Origin: an uncultured Eubacteriales bacterium
GTDB taxonomy: Bacteria > Bacillota > Clostridia > Christensenellales > UBA1242
DNA: 11,406 nucleotides
Direction of reading: 5' to 3'
NCBI GenBank assembly: GCA_948787875.1
Contig: CAQFKO010000036.1
Location: 1-11,406, forward strand
Shown: positions 5,595 to 11,406 of the stretch, piece after piece
How the letters are laid out: each line of letters starts with the position of its first letter
How positions within the stretch are numbered: position 1 is the first letter of the stretch
Notes under the pieces: model-generated
The model's input: the letters and a program-made list of their open reading frames with translations, nothing else
Told to the model about the DNA's origin: nothing
Database searches by the model: none
Made by a program: the position numbers and the translations under genes

Positions 5595-8135
5595 ATGAAA
5601 AACAAACTTGTAATAATTGACGGAAGCAGTGTGTTTTATAGGTCATATTATGCATTGCCACTTTTAACAAATTCCGAAGGGGAATATTCGAATGCGGTTT
5701 ATGGCTTTGCAATTCAGATTTTGCATATTATTGAGGATATTAAGCCAACGCACATTGCCGTTGCGTTTGATGTTTCAAAAAAAACTTTTAGGTCTGATAT
5801 TTACAGCGAATATAAATCTACCAGAAAGCCTATGCCAGAAGAACTTAGAAGTCAAATTGAACCTCTTAAAAAAATGCTCAAACTTATGAATATTGTTGTT
5901 GCCGAAAAGGAAGGACTTGAAGGGGACGATATTATTGGAATTTTGTCTGACAAGTTTGCCGATAACACAGAAACAATTATTGTTACGGGTGACAGAGATA
6001 CTTTTCAGCTTATTGATAAAGATACAAAAGTTTACTTTACAAAAAAAGGAACAAGTGAACTCAAAAAAATGGGTGTTGAAGAACTTGTTGCGGAATATGG
6101 AGTTTCTCCAAAAGGCTTTATTGATGTTAAAGCGCTTCAAGGCGACACATCAGATAACATTCCGGGAGTGGCTGGCATTGGGCCGAAAACCGCAACCGAT
6201 TTAATTATTAAGTATGGCGATATTGATGGCGTTTATAATCATATTGAGGATTTTAGCGGAAAGCTAAAAGAGAATTTAATAAATGGAAAAGACTCTGCCT
6301 ATATGTCTAAAAAACTTGCAACAATTGTAAGAAAGGCAGATTATGAGCTTGAACTTGAAGATTGCAAATATGACTATCCGTTTTCAGTTGATGTTTATGA
6401 ACTGTTCAAAAAGTATGAGTTTAAAACTCTTTTAAGAAAGCAAAATGTTTTTGATATGGGAAAGGTTAATAATAGGCCAAAAAAATATAATATCAAAAAT
6501 TGTGCAAAAAAAGAAGAACTGCAAATTTTGGCAAAAAACATCGAAAAAATAGGCAAATTTGCCATATATTTCGACACAAGTGATATTCATTTATCTTATG
6601 GCGAAGACGAAAATTTGTTGCATTTGAATTTGGATTTGTTTATGCAAGGCATAAATGAAAATGAGTTTTTTGAAATCTTTGGCAAATTTTTTGAGTCGAA
6701 ACAAATTGAAAAAATCTGCTTTGATTCCAAAAAGATTATGTATAAGCTTAATAGTTATGGCTTGGTTTTGGAAAATTATTTTGATGTTTCAATAGCAAAA
6801 TCTCTTGTTGACGGAACTTCGGTTGATGCAGTTGAAGATGTTTTCGGCGAGGCGGAACTTTCTAATATTGCAAGCAATATGTTTGAGTTTGAATCGATTT
6901 ATTCAAAAAAGATAGAAGATAATAATTTGCAATATTTGTTTAATAATGTTGAAATTCCACTAGCAAAAGTGCTGTTTTCTATGGAAAATGACGGTTTTTG
7001 TGTGGATAGAGAAAAATTGGATAAGCTTACGGAAAAATATCAAAGCGAACTTTTTGAACTTGAAAATAAAATTTATGAGCTTGCGGGGGAAAAGTTCAAT
7101 ATAAATTCTCCAAAACAACTTGCGCAAATTCTTTATGGAAAAATTGGTTTATCTCACAAAAAGAAAATGTCAACAAGTGCGGACAATCTTGAAGCTATTG
7201 AAAACGAGCATGAAATAGTTGGTGTGGTTTTAAGATTCAGAAAGGTTGCAAAGCTTCTTAGCACATATTTAGTAGGGTTAAAACAACACCTTGCAAAAGA
7301 CGGAAAGGTGCACACATATTTTAAGCAAACTTTAACCACCACGGGCAGATTGTCATCTGTTGAACCAAATCTTCAAAATATTCCGATTAGGTCAGAGGAG
7401 AGCAAGGAAATCAGAAGTTTGTTTGTGGCGTCAAACAAAGATAACATTTTGGTAGATGCCGATTATTCTCAAATAGAATTAAGGCTTCTTGCACATTTTT
7501 CAAAAGACCCAATGTTTGTTGATGCATTTGCTCAAAAACAAGATATTCATGCAAGAACAGCAAGTGAAGTTTTTGGAGTTCCCACAAATCTTGTAACAAG
7601 TCAAATGAGAAGAACGGCAAAAATTGTTAACTTCGGAATTATTTATGGAATAAGTCAATTTGGATTGGCGGAAGATTTGAAGATAAAAGCCGCAGAGGCA
7701 AAAATATTTATTGATAATTTTTATTCAATGCATCCAGCTGTAAAAGAGTATATGGATAACTCTATTTCGATTGCAAAGCAAACGGGCTTTGCTTCCACTC
7801 TTTTTGGAAGAAAACGAAAGATGGATGATATTAATGTTTCAAACTATATGGTGAGGTCAAGAGCAGAGCGTGCAAGTCAAAATATGCCTCTTCAAGGCAC
7901 TGCGGCAGACATAATTAAGATTGCAATGGTAAACACTTTTAATGCACTTAAAGAAGCCGGTTTTAAGGCAAGGCTTATTATGCAAGTTCATGACGAACTG
8001 ATCATTGATTGCCCGATAGAAGAAAAAGAAAAGGTTTCAAAACTCTTAAAAGAACAAATGGAATCGGCGGCAAAACTTGCTGTTCCTCTTGAAGCGGAAG
8101 TCTCTTCAAGTTACAGATGGAGTAACGCTCATTAA
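5595..8135 (+). CDS. polA: DNA polymerase I, proofreading site degenerate
   Basis: Fills gaps in repair and removes RNA primers at the lagging strand. All three PolI regions are present in 846 residues. The 5' nuclease (1-290) has IIDGSS (7-12), AFDVSKKTFR (57-66), EGDDIIG (109-115), TGDRDTFQL (131-139) and the helix-hairpin-helix GVAGIGPKTA (191-200). The 3'-5' exonuclease-like region (about 300-445) has lost its metal ligands: the DxE motif is FDTSD (326-330), the second motif reads FDSKKIMYKL (376-385) without the aspartate, and no YxxxD is visible. Proofreading is therefore probably absent, as in Taq and Bacillus PolI. The polymerase has TTTGRLSSVEPNLQNIP (581-597), motif A DADYSQIE (621-628), motif B RRTAKIVNFGIIYG (672-685) and motif C QVHDE (797-801); the metal ligands are D621 and D800. 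F680 is the ordinary Phe that discriminates against dideoxynucleotides. The ATG is supported by AGAGG upstream. Confidence 0.98.
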   Translation: MKNKLVIIDGSSVFYRSYYALPLLTNSEGEYSNAVYGFAIQILHIIEDIKPTHIAVAFDVSKKTFRSDIYSEYKSTRKPMPEELRSQIEPLKKMLKLMNIVVAEKEGLEGDDIIGILSDKFADNTETIIVTGDRDTFQLIDKDTKVYFTKKGTSELKKMGVEELVAEYGVSPKGFIDVKALQGDTSDNIPGVAGIGPKTATDLIIKYGDIDGVYNHIEDFSGKLKENLINGKDSAYMSKKLATIVRKADYELELEDCKYDYPFSVDVYELFKKYEFKTLLRKQNVFDMGKVNNRPKKYNIKNCAKKEELQILAKNIEKIGKFAIYFDTSDIHLSYGEDENLLHLNLDLFMQGINENEFFEIFGKFFESKQIEKICFDSKKIMYKLNSYGLVLENYFDVSIAKSLVDGTSVDAVEDVFGEAELSNIASNMFEFESIYSKKIEDNNLQYLFNNVEIPLAKVLFSMENDGFCVDREKLDKLTEKYQSELFELENKIYELAGEKFNINSPKQLAQILYGKIGLSHKKKMSTSADNLEAIENEHEIVGVVLRFRKVAKLLSTYLVGLKQHLAKDGKVHTYFKQTLTTTGRLSSVEPNLQNIPIRSEESKEIRSLFVASNKDNILVDADYSQIELRLLAHFSKDPMFVDAFAQKQDIHARTASEVFGVPTNLVTSQMRRTAKIVNFGIIYGISQFGLAEDLKIKAAEAKIFIDNFYSMHPAVKEYMDNSISIAKQTGFASTLFGRKRKMDDINVSNYMVRSRAERASQNMPLQGTAADIIKIAMVNTFNALKEAGFKARLIMQVHDELIIDCPIEEKEKVSKLLKEQMESAAKLAVPLEAEVSSSYRWSNAH

Positions 8136-8151
8136 TTATTAATAATAAAAT

Positions 8152-8180
8152 CAAACCACTTTTTTGTGGTTTGTTTTTTG
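8152..8180 (+). terminator. polA terminator
   Basis: Stem CAAACCAC (8152-8159) with GTGGTTTG (8166-8173), a T6 loop and a T run at 8174-8179. It separates polA from the transglycosylase gene. Confidence 0.9.
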
Positions 8181-8208
8181 TTTATAAATTTTTGTTTTGT
8201 GGAATAAT
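8178..8208 (+). promoter_or_regulatory. Possible leaderless promoter of lytic transglycosylase gene
   Basis: TTGTTT (8178-8183), then a 19-base gap ending in TGG, then AATAAT (8203-8208) gives a predicted +1 exactly at the ATG, 8215. TATAAA at 8183-8188 is an alternative -10 that would give a leader of about 20 nt. A TATAAT also overlaps the ATG itself at 8211-8216 but would start transcription inside the gene. Confidence 0.35.
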
Positions 8209-8214
8209 TATATA

Positions 8215-8745
8215 ATGAAAAAGTCAATTTTGATAATTTTTGGTATTGTTTGCGGGTTTACTTTGGTGCTTTTTGCGATTTTTAATTTTGCACTTTATCC
8301 AAAAAAATATAAAAACTATGTTAATAATTATGCCCAAGAGTTTAACTTAGAGCCAGCTTTGGTTTATGCGGTGATAAAAATTGAAAGCAATTTTAAGGTT
8401 GATGCAAAGTCTTATGCGGGGGCATTGGGACTTATGCAACTGATTCCTTCAACAGCAAAGTGGATTGCAACAGAACTAAACGAAGTGTTTGATCCATCAA
8501 TGCTTTTAGAACCTCAAACCAATGTAAAATACGGTTGTTTTTATTTAAGGTATCTTTTTGACAAGTTTAATAATATTGATGTTGTTATATGTGCCTATAA
8601 TGCGGGGGAGACTGCTGTAAAGAGCTGGATTGACGAGTCCGGAAATTTGTTGCCGGAAAAAATATCATACTCAGAAACAAAAAATTATTTTTATAAGGTT
8701 AAAGGTTATTACAATATTTACTTATCTCAAAACAAAGGAATGTAA
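8215..8745 (+). CDS. Membrane-anchored lytic transglycosylase (SLT domain, GH23-like)
   Basis: Cleaves the MurNAc-GlcNAc bond of peptidoglycan to form 1,6-anhydro ends, acting outside the membrane. An N-terminal signal anchor (about 4-28) is followed by the SLT domain: PALVYAVIKIESNF (47-60) with catalytic E57, GALGLMQLIPSTA (69-81), NVKYGCFYLRYL (103-114), ICAYNAG (125-131) and YSETKNYFYKV (152-162). At 176 residues it matches the short clostridial Slt-like proteins. I chose the ATG at 8215, because the signal sequence MKKSILII begins there. An in-frame TTG at 8197 would add six residues but has no ribosome site. Neither start has a Shine-Dalgarno sequence. In many clostridia this gene follows polA-coaE; here it follows polA directly after a terminator. 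Confidence 0.92.
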   Translation: MKKSILIIFGIVCGFTLVLFAIFNFALYPKKYKNYVNNYAQEFNLEPALVYAVIKIESNFKVDAKSYAGALGLMQLIPSTAKWIATELNEVFDPSMLLEPQTNVKYGCFYLRYLFDKFNNIDVVICAYNAGETAVKSWIDESGNLLPEKISYSETKNYFYKVKGYYNIYLSQNKGM

Positions 8746-8770
8746 AACTTGATTTTACTATATTTGTTTC

Positions 8771-8799
8771 TTGACAATAATTTTAACTTACTTTATAAT
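8771..8799 (+). promoter_or_regulatory. Perfect-consensus promoter of ASCH-like gene
   Basis: TTGACA (8771-8776), exactly 17 bases, TATAAT (8794-8799): both hexamers match the sigma-A/sigma-70 consensus. The +1 is expected near 8806. A perfect inverted repeat overlaps the -10 and start site (see separate entry). Confidence 0.9.
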
Positions 8800-8810
8800 A
8801 GAATTATAAA
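8792..8810. promoter_or_regulatory. Inverted repeat over the -10/start site of the ASCH-like gene
   Basis: TTTATAAT (8792-8799) and ATTATAAA (8803-8810) are perfect reverse complements around AGA. The position, covering the -10 and predicted +1, suits a repressor site. Because one arm contains the -10 itself, chance is a serious alternative. Confidence 0.3.
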
Positions 8811-8827
8811 ATTAGTTTGAGGTACTT

Positions 8828-9214
8828 ATGGAGGATATTTATACTTTTGAAATTGCGAGCGAAGAGTTTGACAGAATTTTAAGCGGAAAAAAAGATATTC
8901 AGCTTGCTATTAACGATTCAAAAAGAAAAACGCTTGCAGTCGGAAACTTAATTACCTTTAAAAGAAAGTCAGAAGAAAAAGCCGTTGCGGAAGAAAATTC
9001 AAATGCAGTAAATGAGGTTTCTGCAACTATTGATAATCTTATGTATTTTGTAAGTTTTGAAGAGGCAACACAAATGCTTGGGAAGGAAAGATGTGGCTTT
9101 AAGCCAAGCAGCACATTAGACAAGGCGACAGACTTGTTTTTGTCAAATGAATCTTTTGAGCTTATTGAAAAAAACGGAATTGTTGCCATTGTTTTTAAAA
9201 TCAAAGAAGCTTAA
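8828..9214 (+). CDS. ASCH/PUA-like small protein, degenerate
   Basis: A 128-residue soluble protein. The layout FEIASEEFDRILSGKKDIQL (7-26), then INDSKRKTLAVGNLITFKRK (28-47), a strand TIDNLMYFVSFEEATQML (67-84) and ECGF-like RCGF (88-91) resembles the ASCH domain (RNA/nucleotide-binding PUA-like fold). There the pattern is GxKxxExR...K..GD.I.F followed by a sF.el helix. The usual E and R of GxKxxExR are Q25 and A27 here, and D of GD is N40, so any activity known for ASCH proteins may be lost or changed. GAGG lies six bases before the ATG. The gene is preceded by a perfect consensus promoter, which suggests strong or tightly controlled expression. It has no obvious terminator of its own before the tRNA promoter. 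Confidence 0.6.
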   Translation: MEDIYTFEIASEEFDRILSGKKDIQLAINDSKRKTLAVGNLITFKRKSEEKAVAEENSNAVNEVSATIDNLMYFVSFEEATQMLGKERCGFKPSSTLDKATDLFLSNESFELIEKNGIVAIVFKIKEA

Positions 9215-9268
9215 TGCTTTATATTGCCAAAAATTTGTTATATGATTTTAAAAAATTTAAAAAAATAC

Positions 9269-9297
9269 TAGACAAATATAAATAAAATGGTTATACT
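9269..9297 (+). promoter_or_regulatory. tRNA-Leu promoter
   Basis: TAGACA (9269-9274), 17 bases, TATACT (9292-9297). The +1 is expected near 9304, leaving a 5' leader of about 29 nt for RNase P to remove. Confidence 0.75.
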
Positions 9298-9332
9298 AGT
9301 GTCGTAATTTGAAAAAATTACAAACTCCCTTT

Positions 9333-9416
9333 GCGAGGATGGCGGAATGGCAGACGCGGTCGTTTAAGGGGCGGCTTACGCAAGTAGTGAGGGTTCGACC
9401 CCCTTTCCTCGCACCA
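9333..9416 (+). tRNA. tRNA-Leu, anticodon AAG, CCA encoded
   Basis: An 84-nt class II tRNA. The acceptor arm is GCGAGGA (9333-9339) with TCCTCGC (9406-9412), then discriminator A and encoded CCA. The D arm has stem GCG/CGC. Anticodon stem GTCGT/GCGGC (9359-9363, 9371-9375) contains two T-G pairs. The loop is TTAAGGG with anticodon AAG at 9366-9368 and G37. The long variable arm (9376-9388) has stem TAC/GTA and a GCAA loop. The T arm is GAGGG-TTCGACC-CCCTT (9389-9405). AAG reads CUU directly and, if A34 is deaminated to inosine, also CUC and CUA. Genes in this window use CTT often. A34 outside tRNA-Arg(ACG) is unusual in bacteria. Confidence 0.95.
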
Positions 9417-9426
9417 AAACAATAAG

Positions 9427-9454
9427 TCACACACAGTTTTGTGTGTGATTTTTT
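9427..9454 (+). terminator. tRNA-Leu terminator
   Basis: Perfect stem TCACACACA (9427-9435) with TGTGTGTGA (9440-9448), loop GTTT, then six T (9449-9454). The tRNA is a single-gene unit. Confidence 0.92.
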
Positions 9455-9612
9455 GTTTGCCAAAATTTTAAATGTAAAAGAAAGTTTTTTTAAAAAATTA
9501 AAAGCTTGTTTTATTATCTTAGTTAAAATAAAAAATATTTGACTTACAACTTTTTTAAATTACAAAAATCAATTTAATCATATTCTTTTAATTTACTTTT
9601 TTAATTTATTTT

Positions 9613-9621
9613 TGTTATAAT
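9613..9621 (+). promoter_or_regulatory. Extended -10 promoter, near-leaderless, of PH-like protein gene
   Basis: TGTTATAAT (9613-9621) is identical to the polA element. A weak TTTACT (9592-9597) lies 18 bases before the hexamer. The +1 falls near 9628, two or three bases before the ATG at 9631. No ribosome site can fit. Confidence 0.65.
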
Positions 9622-9630
9622 AAACTTGCA

Positions 9631-10158
9631 ATGAAAGAATTTAAGGGCAAATGCGAATGGGGAATAACTTGGATTGTTATAGGCATAGTGGCCTTAGTTT
9701 TTACTGTTTATTTTTCTATTCTTTTTGCAATTGGCGGAAGGTATGGGCTTTTTGGCGGGTTGTTGATTTCAATTCTTGCAGGTGCGTTTTTCGGAAGTGG
9801 TGCAATTGCGGTTATTGTTGCGGGAATAAGCCATATTGTTTATTCAAGGGGAAAGGTAGTTTTAAGAATTTACAGTCAATATTTTGAATTTATAAGGCGA
9901 AATAAATTTTTTAACAATGATTGGGAAATTGTTAAATATAGTGAAATAAACACATTCAGTGTAAGCAAGTTTGGGCTTAATGAAGAAAGTAGCAAGTTTA
10001 ATGAAACAGAAGCAGGCACAATAGAATTTAAAATCGGAAAAGAGGGAAAAAGTGTTTGCGTTGATGTTGAACATTGTTTGGAGGCTGCCGAACTAATAAA
10101 AGAGCACTTAGACCCAAGACAAATTGAAGGTTTCAAAAAATCTTCCGTTCAAGAATAA
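9631..10158 (+). CDS. Two-TM membrane protein with PH-like cytoplasmic domain
   Basis: No firm family. Two hydrophobic segments (about 11-33 and 39-70, Gly-rich between and within) precede a soluble domain of about 100 residues. The soluble part shows VVLRIYSQYFEFIRR (76-90), a DWEIVKYSEINTFSV stretch (97-111), GTIEFKIGKEGKSVCVDVE (129-147) and a final amphipathic helix CLEAAELIKEHL (149-160). This order of strands followed by one helix is that of bacterial PH domains on membrane proteins, so I infer a bPH-like module; the ligand is unknown. The ATG has no Shine-Dalgarno site and lies two or three bases after the predicted +1. It stands alone between the tRNA and the Nudix gene, and no terminator is visible after it. 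Confidence 0.75.
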   Translation: MKEFKGKCEWGITWIVIGIVALVFTVYFSILFAIGGRYGLFGGLLISILAGAFFGSGAIAVIVAGISHIVYSRGKVVLRIYSQYFEFIRRNKFFNNDWEIVKYSEINTFSVSKFGLNEESSKFNETEAGTIEFKIGKEGKSVCVDVEHCLEAAELIKEHLDPRQIEGFKKSSVQE

Positions 10159-10161
10159 TTA

Positions 10162-10190
10162 TTGATGTAAGCAAAAAAAAGTTTTATAAA
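10162..10190 (+). promoter_or_regulatory. Likely promoter of the Nudix gene
   Basis: TTGATG (10162-10167), 17 bases, TATAAA (10185-10190); +1 near 10197. A second TATAAT at 10205-10210 has no -35 and would cut into the AAGGAG ribosome site (10212-10217), so the first is preferred. Confidence 0.5.
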
Positions 10191-10229
10191 CCTTATAGTT
10201 AAAATATAATCAAGGAGCAATATAATATT

Positions 10230-10781
10230 ATGAAAAAAGTTGCAGACAAACAAGAACTTTTGATGGTTTTGGACAGTAACGGAAATTCAACGGAAAGGTT
10301 GGAGAAAAGAAGCATTGTTCATGATAAAGAACTTTGGCACAATGAGGTTGCACTTTGGGTAATAAATCCAAAGACAAAAGAAGTTTTGATGCAAAGAAGA
10401 AGCCCAAATAAAAGAATCAATCCAAACAAACTTGGAATTTGTGCCGGTCATGTTGTGGAAAAGGACGGCATTGAAGAAACTTTAAAAACAGAGGCAAAAG
10501 AAGAAATTGGCATTGACTTAACCAAATATGATGTTAAGCCACTTGTAGTAAGAAGAAGAGAAGAACCTCAAAATCATAACTTTTCTTACAACTATTATAT
10601 TTTGGCAGAAATTCCACTAACTGATTTTGTTATTCAAGAGGAAGAATTATCAGAACTTATTTATCTTGATTATGAAACGCTTAAAAATATGTCAAAGCAA
10701 ACTGAAAATGAAACAGTTTTTAAGTTTGAAAAGGCAAAAGATGTTTTTGATGCACTAGATAAAATTATTTATAATCTGTAA
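10230..10781 (+). CDS. Nudix hydrolase, IPP-isomerase-like/YfcD subgroup
   Basis: A complete 183-residue Nudix protein. It opens with the LDSNGNSTERLEKRSIVH segment (14-31) and WHNEVALWVIN (36-46), followed by EVLMQRRSPNKRINPNKLG (51-69), typical of the Idi-like/YfcD branch. The Nudix box (73-95) has G73, E88, E91, E92 and G94 in place, but the first Glu is D79 and the usual Arg of REUXEE is T87. The three glutamates that bind metal are retained, so pyrophosphohydrolase activity is plausible. The substrate cannot be told from sequence, and members of this branch have varied or unknown substrates. The ATG has AAGGAG 12 bases upstream, a longer gap than its neighbours. Another gene in the window carries only a Nudix tail. 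Confidence 0.9.
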   Translation: MKKVADKQELLMVLDSNGNSTERLEKRSIVHDKELWHNEVALWVINPKTKEVLMQRRSPNKRINPNKLGICAGHVVEKDGIEETLKTEAKEEIGIDLTKYDVKPLVVRRREEPQNHNFSYNYYILAEIPLTDFVIQEEELSELIYLDYETLKNMSKQTENETVFKFEKAKDVFDALDKIIYNL

Positions 10782-10808
10782 AGTCAAAAACAAAAATTTG
10801 GCAAAGTA

Positions 10809-10837
10809 TTGATTTGTAAATTTTGATATGTTACAAT
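10809..10837 (+). promoter_or_regulatory. Promoter of the 106-aa orphan gene (extended -10)
   Basis: TTGATT (10809-10814), a 17-base spacer ending in TGT, then TACAAT (10832-10837). The +1 is expected near 10844. The leader of about 19 nt carries AAAGGAGAGAGG just before the ATG. Confidence 0.75.
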
Positions 10838-10862
10838 AAAGTTAAGTTAAAGGAGAGAGGTT

Positions 10863-11183
10863 ATGAATTATACAAATAGCAACGATTATAAATATATTAG
10901 TAGTGTGATAGACCAAAAAACAAAACTTGTTATCGGAACAATTTACAAAACCAACAGCGGAGCAATCATTCAAGTTGACAACAATGGTTTGGTTGTGGAT
11001 TATCCTGCTGATTTTAATAATGGCGTTATTAAGTGCGAAAATGGAAAACTTTTTGTCAAAGACAACGGAAATTGGGTTCTTTGCAACAAAGAAGATGCAA
11101 TAAGTGCAATTAATGCAGAAATGGGTTTTGCTCCAAATTCAACGCAACAAATTCCTAAAAAGCCAACTCAATTAGGAGAATAA
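10863..11183 (+). CDS. Unknown small soluble protein (106 aa)
   Basis: I recognise no family. There is no signal peptide or membrane segment. Residues 19-75 alternate short hydrophobic strands with Gly/Asn turns (TKLVIGTIYKTNSGAIIQV, NNGLVVDYP, GVIKCENGKLFVKDNG, NWVLC), pointing to a small beta-sheet or beta-hairpin repeat fold. A helix EDAISAINAEMG (77-88) and a Pro/Gln/Thr-rich tail follow. The ribosome site is strong and the gene has its own promoter. The next gene starts 21 bp after the stop with a ribosome site and no terminator between, so the two are probably cotranscribed. Confidence 0.8.
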   Translation: MNYTNSNDYKYISSVIDQKTKLVIGTIYKTNSGAIIQVDNNGLVVDYPADFNNGVIKCENGKLFVKDNGNWVLCNKEDAISAINAEMGFAPNSTQQIPKKPTQLGE

Positions 11184-11204
11184 ATTTAATTCGGAGTAAA
11201 ATTT

Positions 11205-11406
11205 ATGGAAAATATAATTATTGAACAATTTATAAGCGAACTAAAAAAAGAAAATTTCGACGAAAATTTAATAATGTTAATTGTTGCCGAGATAAAAAGA
11301 GATAAAAGCGGAATAGCAATTTTTATGTATATGTATCAAGATTTGCAATGGACAACAAAAGAAATTGCAGAGTTTTTTATGGGGCTTTCAACTTTTGTTT
11401 TAGGTG
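11205..11406 (+). CDS. Start of an unknown gene, cut by window edge
   Basis: An open frame begins at the ATG at 11205, with CGGAG (11192-11196) upstream, and runs without a stop to the edge (67 codons seen). The visible part is helical: IEQFISELKKENFDENLIML and a region around DLQWTTKEIAEFFMGLS. The latter could be one helix-turn-helix-like unit, but this is weak. It probably shares the operon of the preceding 106-aa gene. No function is proposed. Confidence 0.7.
   Translation, partial: MENIIIEQFISELKKENFDENLIMLIVAEIKRDKSGIAIFMYMYQDLQWTTKEIAEFFMGLSTFVLG

Noticed and set aside
8197..8214. TTG start adding six residues to the lytic transglycosylase
   Set aside because: No ribosome site before it, and the signal anchor starts naturally at the ATG MKKSILII.
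9288..9297. Extended -10 for the tRNA promoter (TGGTTATACT)
   Set aside because: The TG is one base too far from the hexamer to be a true TGn element.
9455..9612. Possible small RNA or gene between the tRNA terminator and the PH-like gene
   Set aside because: Very AT-rich with short T/A repeats, no stable hairpin and no convincing reading frame or ribosome site.

Overview
The window is AT-rich chromosomal DNA of a low-GC Gram-positive type bacterium. Pointers to Bacillota, probably an uncultured or lightly studied Clostridia-like lineage, are: flotillin FloA of the Bacillus YqfA type, a clostridial-style OGG glycosylase, lipoproteins with a Gram-positive lipobox, strong Shine-Dalgarno sites (AGGAGG), U-tailed hairpin terminators and standard code 11 (TGA used as a stop). 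No integrase, transposase, CRISPR array or phage gene was seen. The layout is that of core housekeeping DNA with lineage-specific small genes inserted between compact, individually terminated transcription units.

Left part (1-1900). A two-way terminator is followed by a leftward pair: a C-terminal piece of a Nudix hydrolase and, overlapping it, a complete OGG-type 8-oxoguanine DNA glycosylase. Facing right from a shared 87-bp divergent promoter region, which carries a near-perfect palindrome, is a stand-alone HExxH metallopeptidase-like protein.

Centre (1950-5550). floA, with a C-terminal extension, is followed 32 bp later by an acidic single-pass membrane protein with a CxxC...CxH cluster; this pair forms one likely operon. 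After a terminator come two tandem, distantly related lipoproteins of unknown function.

Right-centre (5570-8750). polA encodes a full-length DNA polymerase I whose 3'-5' exonuclease site looks dead. A lytic transglycosylase follows as a separate unit; the coaE gene that often sits between these two in clostridia is absent.

Right end (8770-11406). An ASCH-like small protein sits under a perfect-consensus sigma-A-type promoter. Next come a tRNA-Leu with the unusual AAG anticodon and its own terminator, a two-TM protein with a PH-like cytoplasmic domain, a complete Nudix hydrolase, a 106-residue orphan and the start of another orphan gene that runs off the edge.

A recurring theme is promoter architecture. 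Many promoters here use extended -10 elements (TGnTATAAT-like) and very short leaders. The start codons of the OGG gene, the lytic transglycosylase and the PH-like protein lie at or within a few bases of the predicted +1 and lack a Shine-Dalgarno site, which suggests leaderless messages. DNA repair and nucleotide handling (OGG, Nudix, PolA) and cell envelope functions (FloA, lipoproteins, transglycosylase) dominate. No single large novel system is obvious. The most plausible undescribed units are the floA-linked zinc-knuckle membrane protein and the stand-alone metallopeptidase under a palindromic divergent promoter.
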